Positions 21,605-33,916 of a DNA stretch of 64,000 nt are shown here, one piece after another. The translations under genes and the position numbers were made by a program. Under the pieces are notes generated by a model. It made no database searches. It worked only from the letters and a program-made list of their open reading frames with translations, and was not told the DNA's origin. This DNA is from Rhexocercosporidium sp. MPI-PUGE-AT-0058. Lineage: Eukaryota > Ascomycota > Leotiomycetes > Helotiales. The stretch is from positions 1,054,001 through 1,118,000 of the forward strand of contig JAGTJL010000005.1 in assembly GCA_020746875.1 (NCBI GenBank). Reading direction: 5' to 3'. The stretch's first letter is position 1. Each line of letters opens with the position of its first letter.

Positions 21605-23849
21605 TACAGGGTCTTACCTGTGGCTGAGGAGCTCTTGTTTCGGTACCTCGAAGCGGGGTTCTATCTTGTGACTTCGATGCACAGACGAGAACTCGGGATA
21701 CTGACATATCCGGTCTCGAAGGTCGCGCTACTGCAGTCTGAGTCTCTATATTTATCAAATCTGAAGTATCTTACATGTCTGTGCCTATGGTGTTGAGCCT
21801 ACTATCGGTGTAGTGTATGTACTTTGCCTGGACAGGTAGTAGATTAGATGAATCGAGCTCATTAAGTTGGTGTTTGATGGGTCAGATGATTGACTCTTCT
21901 CCCTCTCCCGGCAGTTGGTAGATCCGCGACAAAAATACCCGAAACTACCCTACCTTATCTCAGCTTATCTTACTTGACTCTTACCCCGCTTGTTTATCAG
22001 ATGGGAGACATTTCCAAAAGTAGATTGAGCTCAGATCAGATCTAGTTCTAGATATCGGCTCATACCCGAAGAGACCAGGCCTTGGTAGGAAGGAACCTTG
22101 AGTACGAGGAGGGGTATCCTGCTCTCTTCCATTCCCGAAGTATCTGAGGTACTGTAGCTGAGACGAGACGGGACTTTGTCATTCGTAGAACCGGCAGTAC
22201 GGACCTGCATGTTCTGTTTTACTAGACTAGAACATCAAATAAGAGCGCATCTCGGCATCTCAATTGCAGTCGCAAATACCAAAGTCCGCCAAGTAACCCT
22301 GTATAGGAGCTGCTTGTTATCTAGTTAGGTATACCTTGCTTGCAATACTCAGACGCGGGATCTAGTCGTCGGGCAGCAGTGACTACTGCACAGCACAAAC
22401 GACGTTTTCCACTAGCCGACCTTCGATCGATACTTACTACCTTCCCTAGCAGACAACCCAATCGCATGAGAAGATATAAAAGCATGTTATAGACTTACAG
22501 TATCTACCAATATCCCGATCACTACAGTACCACGTGCAAATCCATCTTTGTGAATTGCGATCCTCGACAACGAACATAAAACTTTAAGTGCTGTCCCGTC
22601 GGGTATCATTCAACACAGACGTTCTGTTTCGTTTCACCTAATCCGATGCAGTCGTCCACCTCAACTCTTGACCTCTCCCCTCCCTTTCCCGCCATCGGCA
22701 ACCGGCAACGTTTTACCAAAGACAACCTTATCTAAAGATAGCAACGGCAGCACCACTACAAGCTTTTCAAAACCACGAATACATAGAAACCAGGACGATG
22801 GTAGTGTGTAAACACTAAACAAAAACTGCATTCCGCCTGTGCGACTCGGCATCCCAGGTCTCCGAAGCGAGGCTTAGCGAGGAAGGCAGGGGGGCAACAT
22901 GAATCAAAACATCTCGAGTAGCAACCAGAGACAGCAGCGATATCCGATCTATCCATTCACCCAACTCAGCGTCCGATATATCCAGATCGTCCCTTTCCTC
23001 CCTCCTCAGCTCCATCCTCAATAACCACCTGCAAGTCTTGAAACACGCTACCTTCCCCACGAGAACCAAACCAGAGACTTTATACTTAGTCTAGGTCTTG
23101 TACAGTTCAGCACGGATGGATTATTCATAGATCCCAATCCACCGGTACAGCGCACAGCGCACTGATCTACACTACCAGTTAGTTAGTTAAAACACGGTCC
23201 AAAGGATCACTTAGTCGCTCTTCCCAACTCAATTCCCACTGCACTAAACTCTCCCTCAAACTCGAACCTAAGGCTGAAGATAGGAGTCTGTGTGAGGACG
23301 TGGTATGGCAGGGGTGGGAGCTTTTGGTGGAGGCGGGGGAGGTGAGGTGCGAGAGAACAAGAGCAATTATGACGTATTAGGATCACGAACCTCGAATTTC
23401 TCTGGCAGAGTTCAGCGCTAGTGGGTAATTCAGTCAGTTCATGGACTGAAGTAGAGGGAATTGGAGCAGGGACTATGCCACGGTGACGCATCAGGGTTAG
23501 GTTGGGTGGATAGCTAGACTTTGAATGTAGATGGATATCTGGAAGGTCGAGACGAGCAAATAGGGATGTATGTGGTGAGGAATAAGGATCCTCATCAAAT
23601 CTATGAAAACTGGATAGGGACCACCTCTGGGTCTATTCTTTGATTTGACATCGTCGTACTACATCATCCCTAGCCGAATGCTGAATGAAAATAACAATGA
23701 GTGTATTTAAGCGAAGTGAGCCGAGCCGAGCCGGGCTCCCTCTCTATACGAACAGACACAACAGTAGCGAGTATATCTAAATTGGAGGTACATCCTCATC
23801 TCCCCAAGTATTCCTTCCCAGCGGAAGAAACCCCCAAAATTCCATCTCC

Positions 23850-24976
23850 TCAACCCTTCAGACTCCACACCTCCCCCTCAAGAACCCACATTTCACTCCT
23901 CGTCCTCAAAAGACTGACCTTAACACTCTTCAACGCCTCACAGCCCGCCGCCACAACCCCCACCAGAACATCAGCACTCAACCCGCTGCTCTCCCCCCTC
24001 TTAACACTCTCCGCGAACTCCTGCCCGGGCACCCCCACAATTTCCAGGACCTCCACCCCCTTCGCCCTCCCCTCCCTCCCAAGAACCTCAAACACCTCCC
24101 CCCACCCCTTCTCAACCGCCACCGTAACCCCCAGGATCTTCACCCTCCCACACCCCCCCACCACATCCGCAAGCTGCTCCAGCGAGAGTTCAAACATCGT
24201 AACATCCAACATGACCATCTCCCCCCCAACACCCCCCTCCTTCAAAACCCCCACCAGCCCCTCCGCATGCGCCCTCTCAACAGGCAAGATCCCCACCTCC
24301 GTCCCCTCCCTATCGTCCTCATCATCCGTAACATCCGGCGCCGAGATGCTAGCCGTCAGTCCCACCAAGCGCCCTCCCTGCCTCCCCAGAAACTCCACTA
24401 TCTCCTTGCTCGGCAGACTGCTCAGGAACTGCGGATCCGAGTGCCGGTACGTGAAATTGACCTCTAAGAACTTCAGGCCCGGCGACACGCGGCCGGCGAG
24501 CTCGGTGTAGAAGCCCTTGGGGCCAAACACGTCCAAGAGATGCAGTTCCTGGAGCTGAGTCTGGAACCGGAAGAAGGTGATCGCGTCATCTTTGCTATAC
24601 GTCGTCGTGCCTGCTAGGAGTTGCGAGTATAAAGTCAAGGATCTCAATCCCGGGATCTTCTTCCCGATCTCGGTGAGGAAGCCGGGCGGGTAGCCGAGCG
24701 AGAAGAGTTCGAGGGTGAGGCTGGTGATGGTGGGGGGTAGGGAGGGCACGGAGAAGGGTTGCTCGAGGAGGGCTTGGTACTCTTCGAGTTTGATGTCGGA
24801 GGTTAGGATTAGGGATGTTAGGCCAGAGGAGAGGGCTTCGGGGGGGAAGGTCGGGAGGTTGAATGTTTGGAGGGGGATTTGCGCGGCGCGGGCTTGGGAG
24901 GGGGGACGGGTGAGGTGTTTTCGAGGGTGGTTGTTTGGGTGGAGAGGTGGGTTGTGGGAGCGATTGAGGTTGACAT
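23850..24976 (-). CDS. LRR/F-box-like hypothetical protein with an apparent 1-nt frameshift near its N-terminus
   Basis: From about 24,900 down to the TGA at 23,850 the minus strand encodes a leucine-rich-repeat-like protein: LTSLILTSDIKLEEYQALL, ITSLTLELFSLGYPPGFL, GLRSLTLYSQLLAG, QLQELHLLDVF, GLKFLEVNF. This frame has no ATG before about residue 200. The natural start (ATG at 24974-24976, after a leader-like tract, giving MSTSIAPTTHLSTQTTTLEN) is in another frame and hits a stop soon after. The two frames would be joined by one extra base at the C6 run (G-run 24900-24905 on the plus strand), giving about 375 residues. No intron fits. Either the assembly lacks a base or the gene is broken. 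Such LRR proteins are usually uncharacterised; I infer no specific substrate. Confidence 0.6.
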
Positions 24977-27254
24977 TGCGGTGGGTGAGGGTGGGTGATT
25001 TTTGCTTGGTAGTTGATATCGATTTGAGGGTTTTAGTTATTTATTTTGTATACGAGATCTGGTATCAATGCTGGGGGGATGGATGGAGATATCGAATGGG
25101 TATGAGGAATTGATTGTGTTGTTTAGTACTCAAAGCAAGAGGAGGAAGTGGCAGGCAGAGAATGATAAAGAGAAAGAGAAAGAACACGAAAAGAGGAAAA
25201 GAAGAACTGAAAGAGAAGTAGAAGGAAAGCAAAAGATAAACCATCACTCATACTTCCCCCCCATCTGACAATGATATGCATTGGCGCGTCGTCACAAGTG
25301 AGGGGTCGAACTTCAAGCGGAGGGGTCAAGGGAGCTCCAGGGAAGCTCAAGCTCCTTCCTTCCTGCTCACTCAGAGCTTCCTTGCCTCTCATATACCAGG
25401 ACCGAGATTTCCCCGCAGTCCTCCTATTCCTCCTATTCTTGTTGGATGTTGGTGCTTCGTGTAGAGGTGTTCAAACTCGACGTAAACGTGAGGGGAACAC
25501 CACCAGGCACAGGGATGCCCGTCCGCCAAGTGTGGGGTAAGTAGCGTGGGACGGACCACCACCACCACCACCGCCGCCGGAGAATTTAACGGATCCCGAG
25601 CCACCTCCGATGGGCGGTGTAGCCAATGAGGACATCAGACCAAGAGATCGATTTTGATTCGCGACTGACTGGATGTGGATGTATGTACTTGTATGTATAT
25701 CTTGATGCTGGTGATGAGGATGAAGCAACGGAAACAATATAGAAGACGGTGGAGAAGCTTCTCATATCGACCTACATGAAGATTTTCAGCTCCAGGTCCA
25801 GCTCCAGCGCCAGCATAGGAACCAAGCCTCCCCAAGGTAGCTAAGCATAAACGTACGGCCCGTAGCTTGAAACCAAACCCCCAAGTGGCCAATCATCCCT
25901 CTCCAATCCTCAACCTCAATCACGGGTGGGGCTTTTCCTCTGCTCGCGATGTCTGTGCCTGGCACGGCTTACGCCTCCGCCTGTGCCTGGACGTTTGCGT
26001 TGCTTTACTCTCTCTGCTTCTCTCTGCTCAACCTGTGTCGCGGCTGGGTTGGCTGGCCTTGTTGGTCTCGTGCTTTGACAGCCTGCCTCTTTTGATCTTC
26101 CTCTTTTCTTCGTCCCTTCTTCCATATCTACCTCCTCCTCCCTCTAGTAGATGCCGGTTGATGCCATGGTTGTTCGTTCATATTGTCGTTAGTGGTATTG
26201 CTGTTAGTTTGTTGATTCGTTAGACCGCGTGATACTTTCAACTCATGCATCCAACCATCCAGCCATCCAGCCACTAGCATCAGGCTGTTCCTAATCCTGC
26301 TTCTGATCCTGCTCCTGATCCGCATCCCCCCTTCCCTTCCTTCAAGTTTGCCTGATATGATGCACTCTCTCCTGCTGCTGAATAACTGACTCCTACCCTT
26401 CCTTTATTCATGCACTCACGTAAGCATCCGAACTCCTTCCTCCTCTTGAACTCCCATTTCCTCCTTCACTTGCCACATTGATCATGTTGGATTCCGTTTC
26501 GTTTCATTCCATTACCTCTCCTTCGATCTCGGCCCGCAAGCAGTTATAGCGCATCATGATATCGCTCTAGATCGCTTCGCGGAGATTAACATGGGAAGTG
26601 GAGGCTAGCTGCCGTGCTCTAGTCCGTGAGTCCAGTCCCGCTCTGAAAACCCTCCGACTTACCTCAACAACCAACCACCCACCCACCTTCAACACAAAAC
26701 AAACAAGGATTCGCAAACGGAGAGGGGAGACACAGATTCAAAAGCATCGTTTTCCCATCATCAATCACTCTTTCTGTATTGAACTATTTCCCATCACCTT
26801 CCTCAGCATTTTACTGCTATCCAGAACCCGCTCTCTTCATATATATCGTACATTGAGCCACATGACCCCCTCCCTGCGCCAAACGAGAAGGAGTTCTCCC
26901 TCCCTCGGTCGAATGCGAAAGAGGACAAAAACGCCAACGCGATGCGCTATGTTTTCGCGACAAACAATCCAACGTATAACCAGGAACAAAATAACGAAAT
27001 AGGGAACAAAAACAGCAAACTATAATACAATGGTGGTATCTTGAAGGGGGAGAAAAATTCAGTCGGTTTCTCGAGGTTATAATATGGTACAAGAAATGAA
27101 CGACGATATGTGCTGGAGGAGCCCGACGTCGTTTCGGGCGGTGAGGGGGAAATGAACCCCTCTGCAACTCGACTGCCAAAGACAGGAGCTGTACGTTGCA
27201 GGTGATGAGGCGACTGTGGAGTGGCTGGAAAACAGCGATTCGATGCTGATGGAA
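24977..27254. other. Intergenic: upstream of the LRR-like gene / 3' side of the Zn2Cys6 gene
   Basis: 2.3 kb. On the minus strand 25,260-24,977 is pyrimidine-rich and then A-rich (TATACAAAATAAATAACTAAA), which reads as the promoter and leader of the LRR-like gene. 25,550-26,600 has CCA and CCT runs. 27,000-27,250 is the expected 3' flank of the transcription factor gene. I see no further gene. Confidence 0.5.
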
Positions 27255-30235
27255 TCAAGGACCTCGTCGACCTGGTTGTTCGAGCAGACCACCGATATCT
27301 ACGCGACCACTCCTATCATCCCTCCGCCGCATAGGATCCGCCGACGAAGCTTCCCCACGTTGATCTCGAATCGGAGGTAGCTGCAGATCATGTGGACGCT
27401 GCGATTGGACCGGTGCCTGGGATTGTGGGAGTTCGCTGCGCGGTGTCTGGTACGGACCCGGACCTTGGACATAATCTGGTCGCTGAGGCTGTGCGAAACC
27501 TGTCATACCCACGGATGGTGGAATACCAGGGCCAAGGGGACCTGGCGTCCGGTAGGCGGTCATATCCCCACGAGGATCCCCAAATCCTGGGGTTGGAGCG
27601 AATGGTGATGCTCCCGGAGTTTGTTGGTACCCTTGCTGAGGCGTTTGGTATCCGTATTGGGAATCCCGTGAATACAGATCGCGCGAATATGGCGAGGGGG
27701 CCGGTTGATGAAAGGTTTGAGGTGTGGCTGGGAGCACAAGCAAAAGAATGATGAAATATGTCGAGTCTCGTTTTGCCAAGCCGAGGCGAACTTGGAAAGT
27801 TCTTTGTTGACCATCTGGCGCTTGGAATGTGAACATTTCTTGTCGATCCGTCCTCACCATCCCAATCTCTTCCTGGCCAAAACCGACACTCTGGATAACA
27901 TGATCCTCTTCGAACTTGGCCAAGTAGATGGGGGGTAGATAATTTGGCTCCCTGTCACGACGCTCTTCCTCAAAGATTCTTTGCAAACGGGCAACCTTCT
28001 CTCGATCATTGGGGCTCACAACATCCAGAAGTCTCCTTGAATGGATGGATTGAACGCCGATTGTTTCGCCGAAGCTCTGGGTCGTCTTGGAAAACTGCAT
28101 TTCCATGGTGAGATATGCGCATGGTGGTTCTTGTGACGGTATCGCTCTTGGAGCTGGAGGCATGGGTGCTCCATATATGTTAGCATCTGCGGGCGAAGCA
28201 TGCTCGAGGAATCTCGGTCCCATTGGACCACCGCCCATCGGGCCTCCTTGCGATTTCAGAACCCTGTAGGATCCGGATCTTTGGAGGACATCTTGGCCAA
28301 ATTGCGAAGGATCACTGGAGGCATATAAAGAGAGAGGCCGTCTCATGGACGGGTCAGCAGGTGGAGGATAGCCAGCGCCAACGACTTCGTACCGAGATTC
28401 ACGCTCATCTCGTAACCGGGGTCGACCCCTTTTCTTGTGCTGAACGTCGATGCATGCGTCCTCCTTGCCGTTGCTCAGACAGCGGGAACATGGTCGTTGG
28501 GCTGCAATCACAAAGTCAGCATCACTCAGACGGCTTGAAAACGCTCAGAATGTTAAGGATGAGTTTCCGCAAATAAGGAAAACGCCTCCGCCGATGTCCC
28601 TGTCCCATGGACAGCGGCACACTAGTGCCGCAAATCACACATTCGAAACCACCCAACGGGAACGCCATCTCGCTTGCTCGCTTTTGATCACCCCAATTTT
28701 CCAAAGGAGACGGATAACAAAAGCCGACGACAGGCAGCTCATCTGATGAGCTGCTCGAGCTCAACGCCACGTGAAACGACCGAGGTACGTTCCGTTGCTT
28801 CAGCTGGGCCGCGCCCACAACCCAGAATCCCGAGAGATCTTGACACTGGTCGATCTGGCGTAAATCGCGGGAGGCAAGAGACAGGTTACCTGTCGGGAAT
28901 TCGAGGTTCTTTGGCAGTAGACCCCCGCCCCTCACTTCCTGAATACTGGCAGGGCTCGGTCTTTGTCGCGCAAACCAAGAATAGGTAGGATGCAGAGGAG
29001 ATCTAACGCAAGCAAAACATGCGCATTCCAGCAGCACTCGAGCTTGATTGATTGCTCCCACACACCACAACACAGCACCGCACCACTGAAGACCTCCGTG
29101 GAAACCCACCGATCGGGCCGTAACCCCGCCATTCCCAGCGCTGCACCGCACTACAGCACAGCCGGATTGACAAAGCCCTGATCCCCTCAGCGATCATCCG
29201 CTGTCGCCATTGCTGCTGCAAATCATCTTCTTGACGTCGGCTGCATCTGTAGGACGCGTACAAGCCCGTGCTGAGCATAAAAAACGGAGAGCTGCAATTT
29301 CTCGCCATGGATTCGTGCTTGCTTGCACGAGCTCACAGGAAATGCAGCCGGGACATACATATGCGCTTCGAGATCGTGTTGACGCTTTGCACGTTCGGAT
29401 ATTCCTCAGAGCCAATAAACCCAGGCACGGACTTTGCGGTAGAACTTTCTAACCAAGACGAGCCTGCGCCACAGCAAGCAAAAAAAAAAAGTATTGACGC
29501 ACGCTCGCGATCAGAGACTAATGCGGAAATCGCCTCCATGGAAATGCAAAAAGCAATAACTGTGGGGATCATAGCTGAGACAAGACATACCATCACACCT
29601 GCATGAAGTTAGCCCGTGTTCGAATCGTAGACAAGACCAACATACCTGAGATGAGCCCTCTTGCAAGGCACACATGCCGAAGCTACATGGCCTTTGGTCT
29701 TTCTCTGTTGTTTCGGGGATTGGAATTCGGTCGCGTCCCTAATGGGTGGTCTGTCGGGTGCTGAAAAGGGTTGGGATATCTGCTGCGGATGTGGTGGATA
29801 CCCATGCATTTGATGCTGCTGCTGTTGTGGTAATTGTGGAAGCGGTTGTTGGAAATGCATCGACGCCCCGGGCATATGTTCTGCTCTATACGGTCCTGGA
29901 TATGGCATCGAGGGCGCTTGTTCAGGCGCATAGCCTCTCATGGGCTGGGCCCTTTGTTCCATATGCTCCATTTGAGGTGTTTGCATTCCCCGATAGACGT
30001 CCTGCCCACCCGATCCATAGCTTCCATGACCACGATCGCTGGAGTCGGGGTTTCGTCTTGGTGGAAGCGGCGGAGATCCTGACATGGGCGGAGAGGGGTA
30101 TGCCCTTGAACGAGCACTGTCGGACGCCGCTCTGGCCCAACTCAGATCGAGGGAAAAGCGCGCCAGGTCTGATTTACCTCGACGTTCGCCGAGCGATAGA
30201 TATGAATTGTCGCGACGAGGTGTTGGGGATTGCAT
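27255..30235 (-). CDS. Zn2Cys6 transcription factor with PAS-like region, split by an 8-nt microexon and a 1.1-kb intron
   Basis: Three exons (minus): 30235-29646, 29598-29591 and 28501-27255; 614 residues. The first exon is Pro/Gln/Ser-rich and ends ASACVPCKRAHL. The microexon (GTGTGATG) supplies the third zinc Cys and Asp. The last exon opens with QRPCSRC. The rebuilt cluster is C188, C191, C198, C204, C207, C216 (C-x2-C-x6-C-x5-C-x2-C-x8-C), followed by a basic linker HKKRGRPRLRDERE. A PAS-like region follows (about 290-410, LTMEMQFSKTTQSFGETIG onward), then a Pro/Gln/Tyr-rich tail. Intron 1 (47 nt) has GTATGT, GCTAAC and GCAG. Intron 2 (1089 nt) has GTATGT, GCTGAC 18 nt before the acceptor, and GCAG. 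The ATG at 30235 is the first after a possible 5'-UTR intron (30308-30500). The specific regulator is not identified. Confidence 0.85.
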
Positions 30236-31721
30236 GGAAAAGATGGAGCTTAGTGGCGGAGATGCTGCTTCGAGAAACTTGACTCCAGCCTCGTACACGT
30301 TCTGCCACTAGGTGAAGTATTGTTTGTGATTCGATGAGTGATATCTTTGCAGAAAATTGGCATGCCCTGCAGAGCTGGTGGTTGATGCGACCAATTTCCC
30401 AAGATGTTCGAATTCGAGTTGCAATCTTTTCGTTCTGTTTCGATCTACTTTTCTTTTCAGCGCAATGCCCAATAGTTGGGGCTCTTAATCAGCCACTGAC
30501 CTTGGAATGCTTGCCTCTGCTAACGGCGAAAGTTTGGCCAAGTCTGAAATCGCGGTGCAGTTGTATGGCCTATGATAGCACCAACGTTGGTGATGCTTGC
30601 AAGAAGGCGTTTGAAAGTCGGAGGTTCCAATCAGGCCAACGGAAAATTCCTTTCTGCAAGGCAAGTACCAAATGTTTCGCGGAAAGAATGTGGTGATGAG
30701 AAGATAGTGTTGCAAAGGTCCTTCCGCTGTGCAACTTGTGTTGAGTACTTTGTTATGGAGACGATGCACTTTCTCTGATCGTGGCCGTGATAATCGTCAA
30801 AAGGAGGGATCGCTTGGAATTATTCGTGTATGGCTGAGATGTTTGAAGGTCGTACTGGAAAATCAAAAGAGTAAGTAAAAGACCCCAAGGAGATGAGGAT
30901 CTGGAACAATGAATGGGAAGGACGGGATGTTAAAGTGTGGCTCTGCTCGGGAAGATTTAGGTTATGTTGGACTGGAGGGGTGGGTACCTTGGGTGCAGGC
31001 GTCCAGGTGGTAGGGGGGTAGGTCGCAGGGACAGGGTATCGATAAGAAAGATTTGGCTTGTCCAGGGCAAGGGCAAGGGCCAGCAACACCGTACAGAACA
31101 GAGCAGAGCAGACACGGACGCGGCTGCAAAGGAGTGTCAGGTTGGTTGGTTGGTTGAAAGCCGGGTGCGAAGTTGAGTGAGCGAGCGAGAGAGAGAGAGA
31201 GGTAGGTGGACGACAAAGATGTCAAGCGCGGCAGCTGCAACGGGTTTAGCTAGGTGAGGAACGGTCAAGCAAGGAGGCTTTGCTGAAGGTGGATGTGGAT
31301 GTGGATGGGGGGAGGAGGTGGAGGTGGAGGTTAAGGTGGGTAGGTGGGTGTCAGTCTGGCAAGGGAGGTAGGTAGTTGAGAAAGGGAAGGGGAGGGGAGG
31401 GGGAAGGGGAGAGTAAATAGAGCGAGAGGGCAAAAGTAGAGCAGCGCAAGAACAGTTCAATGGTCAAAGGTACGTACCTGTTGTAGTAAGGTAAGTCCCC
31501 CCGCGAGAGTCGACGTAGTCTGGTCTGGAGTGACTTACTACTGACACTCCGGCGCCGTAGTGGTAGTGGTGGTATGGTGATGGTAGTGGTAGTAGAAGTC
31601 GACGTAGAGTGAGTAGTGGCAGTTAGTTGTCGTAGACGTAAGTGGCAGCGTTGTCAATTCGGTCTGGGAACCCTAGGTGAGGGTGAGAGGGTGACGGAAT
31701 CGAAGTCGTAGATAGTGAGTG

Positions 31722-31768
31722 TGTCGAGTCGAGCTAAGTCGCCGAGTCGAGTCGAGTCGAGTCGAGTA
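31722..31768. repeat. GAGTC pentanucleotide repeat
   Basis: Imperfect then perfect GTCGA/GAGTC units, period 5, ending in four uninterrupted copies. It is one of several different pentamer tracts in this region. Confidence 0.85.
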
Positions 31769-31990
31769 CCTTAGTGTTAGCTGGATTGGGTTGGGCTCGA
31801 TTGGCTTTTCTTTCCGGCAGGTCTTTTCTTTAGCTCTGGCGTCTGTCTGTCTATCTGTCTGTCTTGTCTTTGATGGTGAAGCAAGCAAGTAAGCAAGCGA
31901 GCAAGAGGGCGTCCGTGATTTCTGACTGAGAGCTAAGGTAGAGAGGTGTAGATAGGTAGGTTAGGGTCGCTGGAGTTGGAGGTGCGCCGT

Positions 31991-32025
31991 GCTGTACCGT
32001 ACTGTACTGTACTGTGCTGTGCTGG
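31991..32025. repeat. CTGTA/CTGTG pentanucleotide repeat
   Basis: Successive CTGTA units degrade to CTGTG with the period of 5 preserved (CCGTA, CTGTA, CTGTA, CTGTG, CTGTG). Confidence 0.8.
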
Positions 32026-32932
32026 GAAAAGAATGTCCGCTAGTCAGGCTGGCTGGCGTGTACAGGGAGCAGCGTGTAGGGGAGGGGTGTAGTAGGGGCG
32101 CAGGGGTGTAGGGGTGTGAGATGGTGGAGCACAGCAGGGCAGGGGACAGCGCCAGGATGCTGAAGCTAGGACAGGGCAGGGTAGGGCAGGGTCGGGGGCG
32201 GGTATGGGTGCTGAACAAGAGCAGGGGCACCTGGTTCCCACAGCTCCAGGGACAAGGAGAGAGTCGACAGGGTGTGCCCGGACGTCGTGCTCGTCGTCGA
32301 CGTCGACTACTGCAGTAGGGGAGAGTCTGTCTGTCTGGGAGGAGTTGATCTCAGTTAGGTATGGACTTAATCCGCGACCCCCTGTTAAACTTTAGTTAGG
32401 TCTCCGAGATTCACACTTGCTGGTAGAGGACCGGGTGGAACCACAAGTGCAACCGCAACTGGCAACTGCAACTGCAACTGCGATTGCGATTGCCATGCAG
32501 CCAGCTGAGCTGAGCTTCTGTCATGTGTGGCGCAGGTACCCGAGTACATGAACGACTGACAGTGTGGGGATTGGGGAGTGGGTAGGAAGACACCCCAAAA
32601 AAAAATGAATAAAATAAAATTAGAAGAAAAAAAGGGAGGAAGACTGGATGGCAGAGCATAGCAGAGCAGGCGTAACGTCGAGATGTGCGTCCATCTTCCC
32701 TAGGCCTTGAACTGGAACTGGCTACCGGTAATTCATGTCCTGATAGTCTATTCATCCTGGCGAGAGGGAGCGAGTCGTTCTCCACAAGTAGTAAAGCGGG
32801 TAGCCAGGAGTGAGTGAGTCCGGAACGTCATCTGGAACGCAATCGGAGAAGCGTTGATGCCGACCGATGCAGTAGTAGTGGATGGACATCGGCATCCAAA
32901 CAAGGTGTGGGCTTGTCGATACTGGACTGCCA

Positions 32933-32985
32933 TCGTGTCTTGTCTTGTCCTGTCTTGACTGGTCTGGTCTTGTCTTGTGCTGCTG
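32933..32985. repeat. TGTCT/GGTCT pentanucleotide repeat
   Basis: About ten units of period 5 (TGTCT, TGTCC, TGACT, GGTCT variants) over roughly 50 bp. Confidence 0.8.
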
Positions 32986-33878
32986 CAAATTTCCCGTCCA
33001 GATCCTCCCGTACGCCAGCCGAGCCTGATGTATCCATGCATGTGCTCTCTTCTGTTCGGCCGAGTGTACACATCACCATAGAGTAATCTTTACTGCAGCC
33101 CGGGAGACTCCCCCACTAGATCGTTGCCCTGTTGGAGAGAAATGTACTGTGCGGCTGGCTCGGTTGGACGGCATGGTGTAAGTAGGCGCCGGTCGGTGGT
33201 ACTTCTTCCCCCTCGCCCCATACCTTGCTCTGCTATGCCTTGCTCGAGGGAAAATACCTAGGTAGGATGGATCTGCGGGACCAATTGCAAATTCCAATTG
33301 CAAATTCCAATGCAGATAGAAAAGATGTGCTTGAGAGACGGGATTGGACTGATGCAAAGTGTGGAAGCGCGTACCTTTCTTCTTCTTCGTCGTCTCTCTG
33401 GAGTAGCGCGGTATGCGATGTCGAGAATCAAGGCTGTGAATAATCTCCGTGAAAACTGCTTCCGAGATGTGATGAGCTAAGCTGAGCTGAGCAGAGCAGA
33501 TGTCGAGGACCGTTGGTGAAGTGGAGAGAGGACGAGTCTTGGTCTTGCTCTAAGTCGTCAACAAGGACAGGGCCGGCCAATCGCTAAAGAAGTAACTGCA
33601 ACGTGCAGGAGTTCGAAGAGGCGGGGGAGAGAGTCGACTCGGAGCTCCTCGAATACAAGTACAAGTACCGGAAGCTGTCCAGGTACGAGCACGAGTATAG
33701 AAGCAAAGTTAACGTCGATGAGGCCGGGGGAGCAGTGGAAGTATATACTCGAGGTCCTCGGCGGGCCAACAAGGAACAAGGCTGGGACGGGGGCTGGGCG
33801 AGGCTTCCCCTTCCAATTCCAATACAAGAATAATAAATGTCACAGAGCAAAAGCCAACACACCCACTCACACGTTTGC

Positions 33879-33916
33879 GGTGAGGTGAGGTGAGGGGAGG
33901 GGAGTGGAGGGGAGGT
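33879..33916. repeat. GTGAG/GGGAG pentanucleotide repeat
   Basis: GTGAG, GTGAG, GTGAG, then GGGAG, GGGAG, TGGAG, GGGAG: period 5 with a drifting unit. Confidence 0.8.

Larger units (their letters stand above)
16676..23849. other. Gene-poor 7.2-kb region
   Basis: I find no conserved protein. The stretch 18,000-20,800 is relatively AT-rich with TA-rich patches (for example 20,640-20,730) but shows no recognisable transposon ends, reverse transcriptase or transposase motifs. A T-run lies near 19,149-19,161. The stretch 21,540-22,600 has many TACCTA, GTAC and CAGTAC words, including the perfect palindromes listed separately. A GAGCC pentamer run sits at 23,719-23,738, just before the convergent LRR-like gene end. 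Confidence 0.5.

Noticed and set aside
23701..24510. A 269-residue plus-strand frame opposite the LRR-like gene
   Set aside because: Pro/Ser/Thr-rich antisense of a coding region with biased third positions. The minus strand has the regular leucine pattern of a real protein.
28522..29151. A 209-residue minus-strand frame between the transcription factor exons
   Set aside because: It starts at a GTG, has no recognisable family, and lies wholly in the intron that restores the zinc cluster. Kept only as a remark on the long intron.
29617..29627. GTTCGAATC-type string resembling a tRNA B box
   Set aside because: It lies in the 47-nt intron of the transcription factor gene. No A box or cloverleaf can be formed around it.
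33465..33500. GTGATGA followed by CTGA, considered as C/D snoRNA boxes
   Set aside because: The boxes are too close for a snoRNA, and the CTGA copies are part of a GAGCT pentamer repeat.
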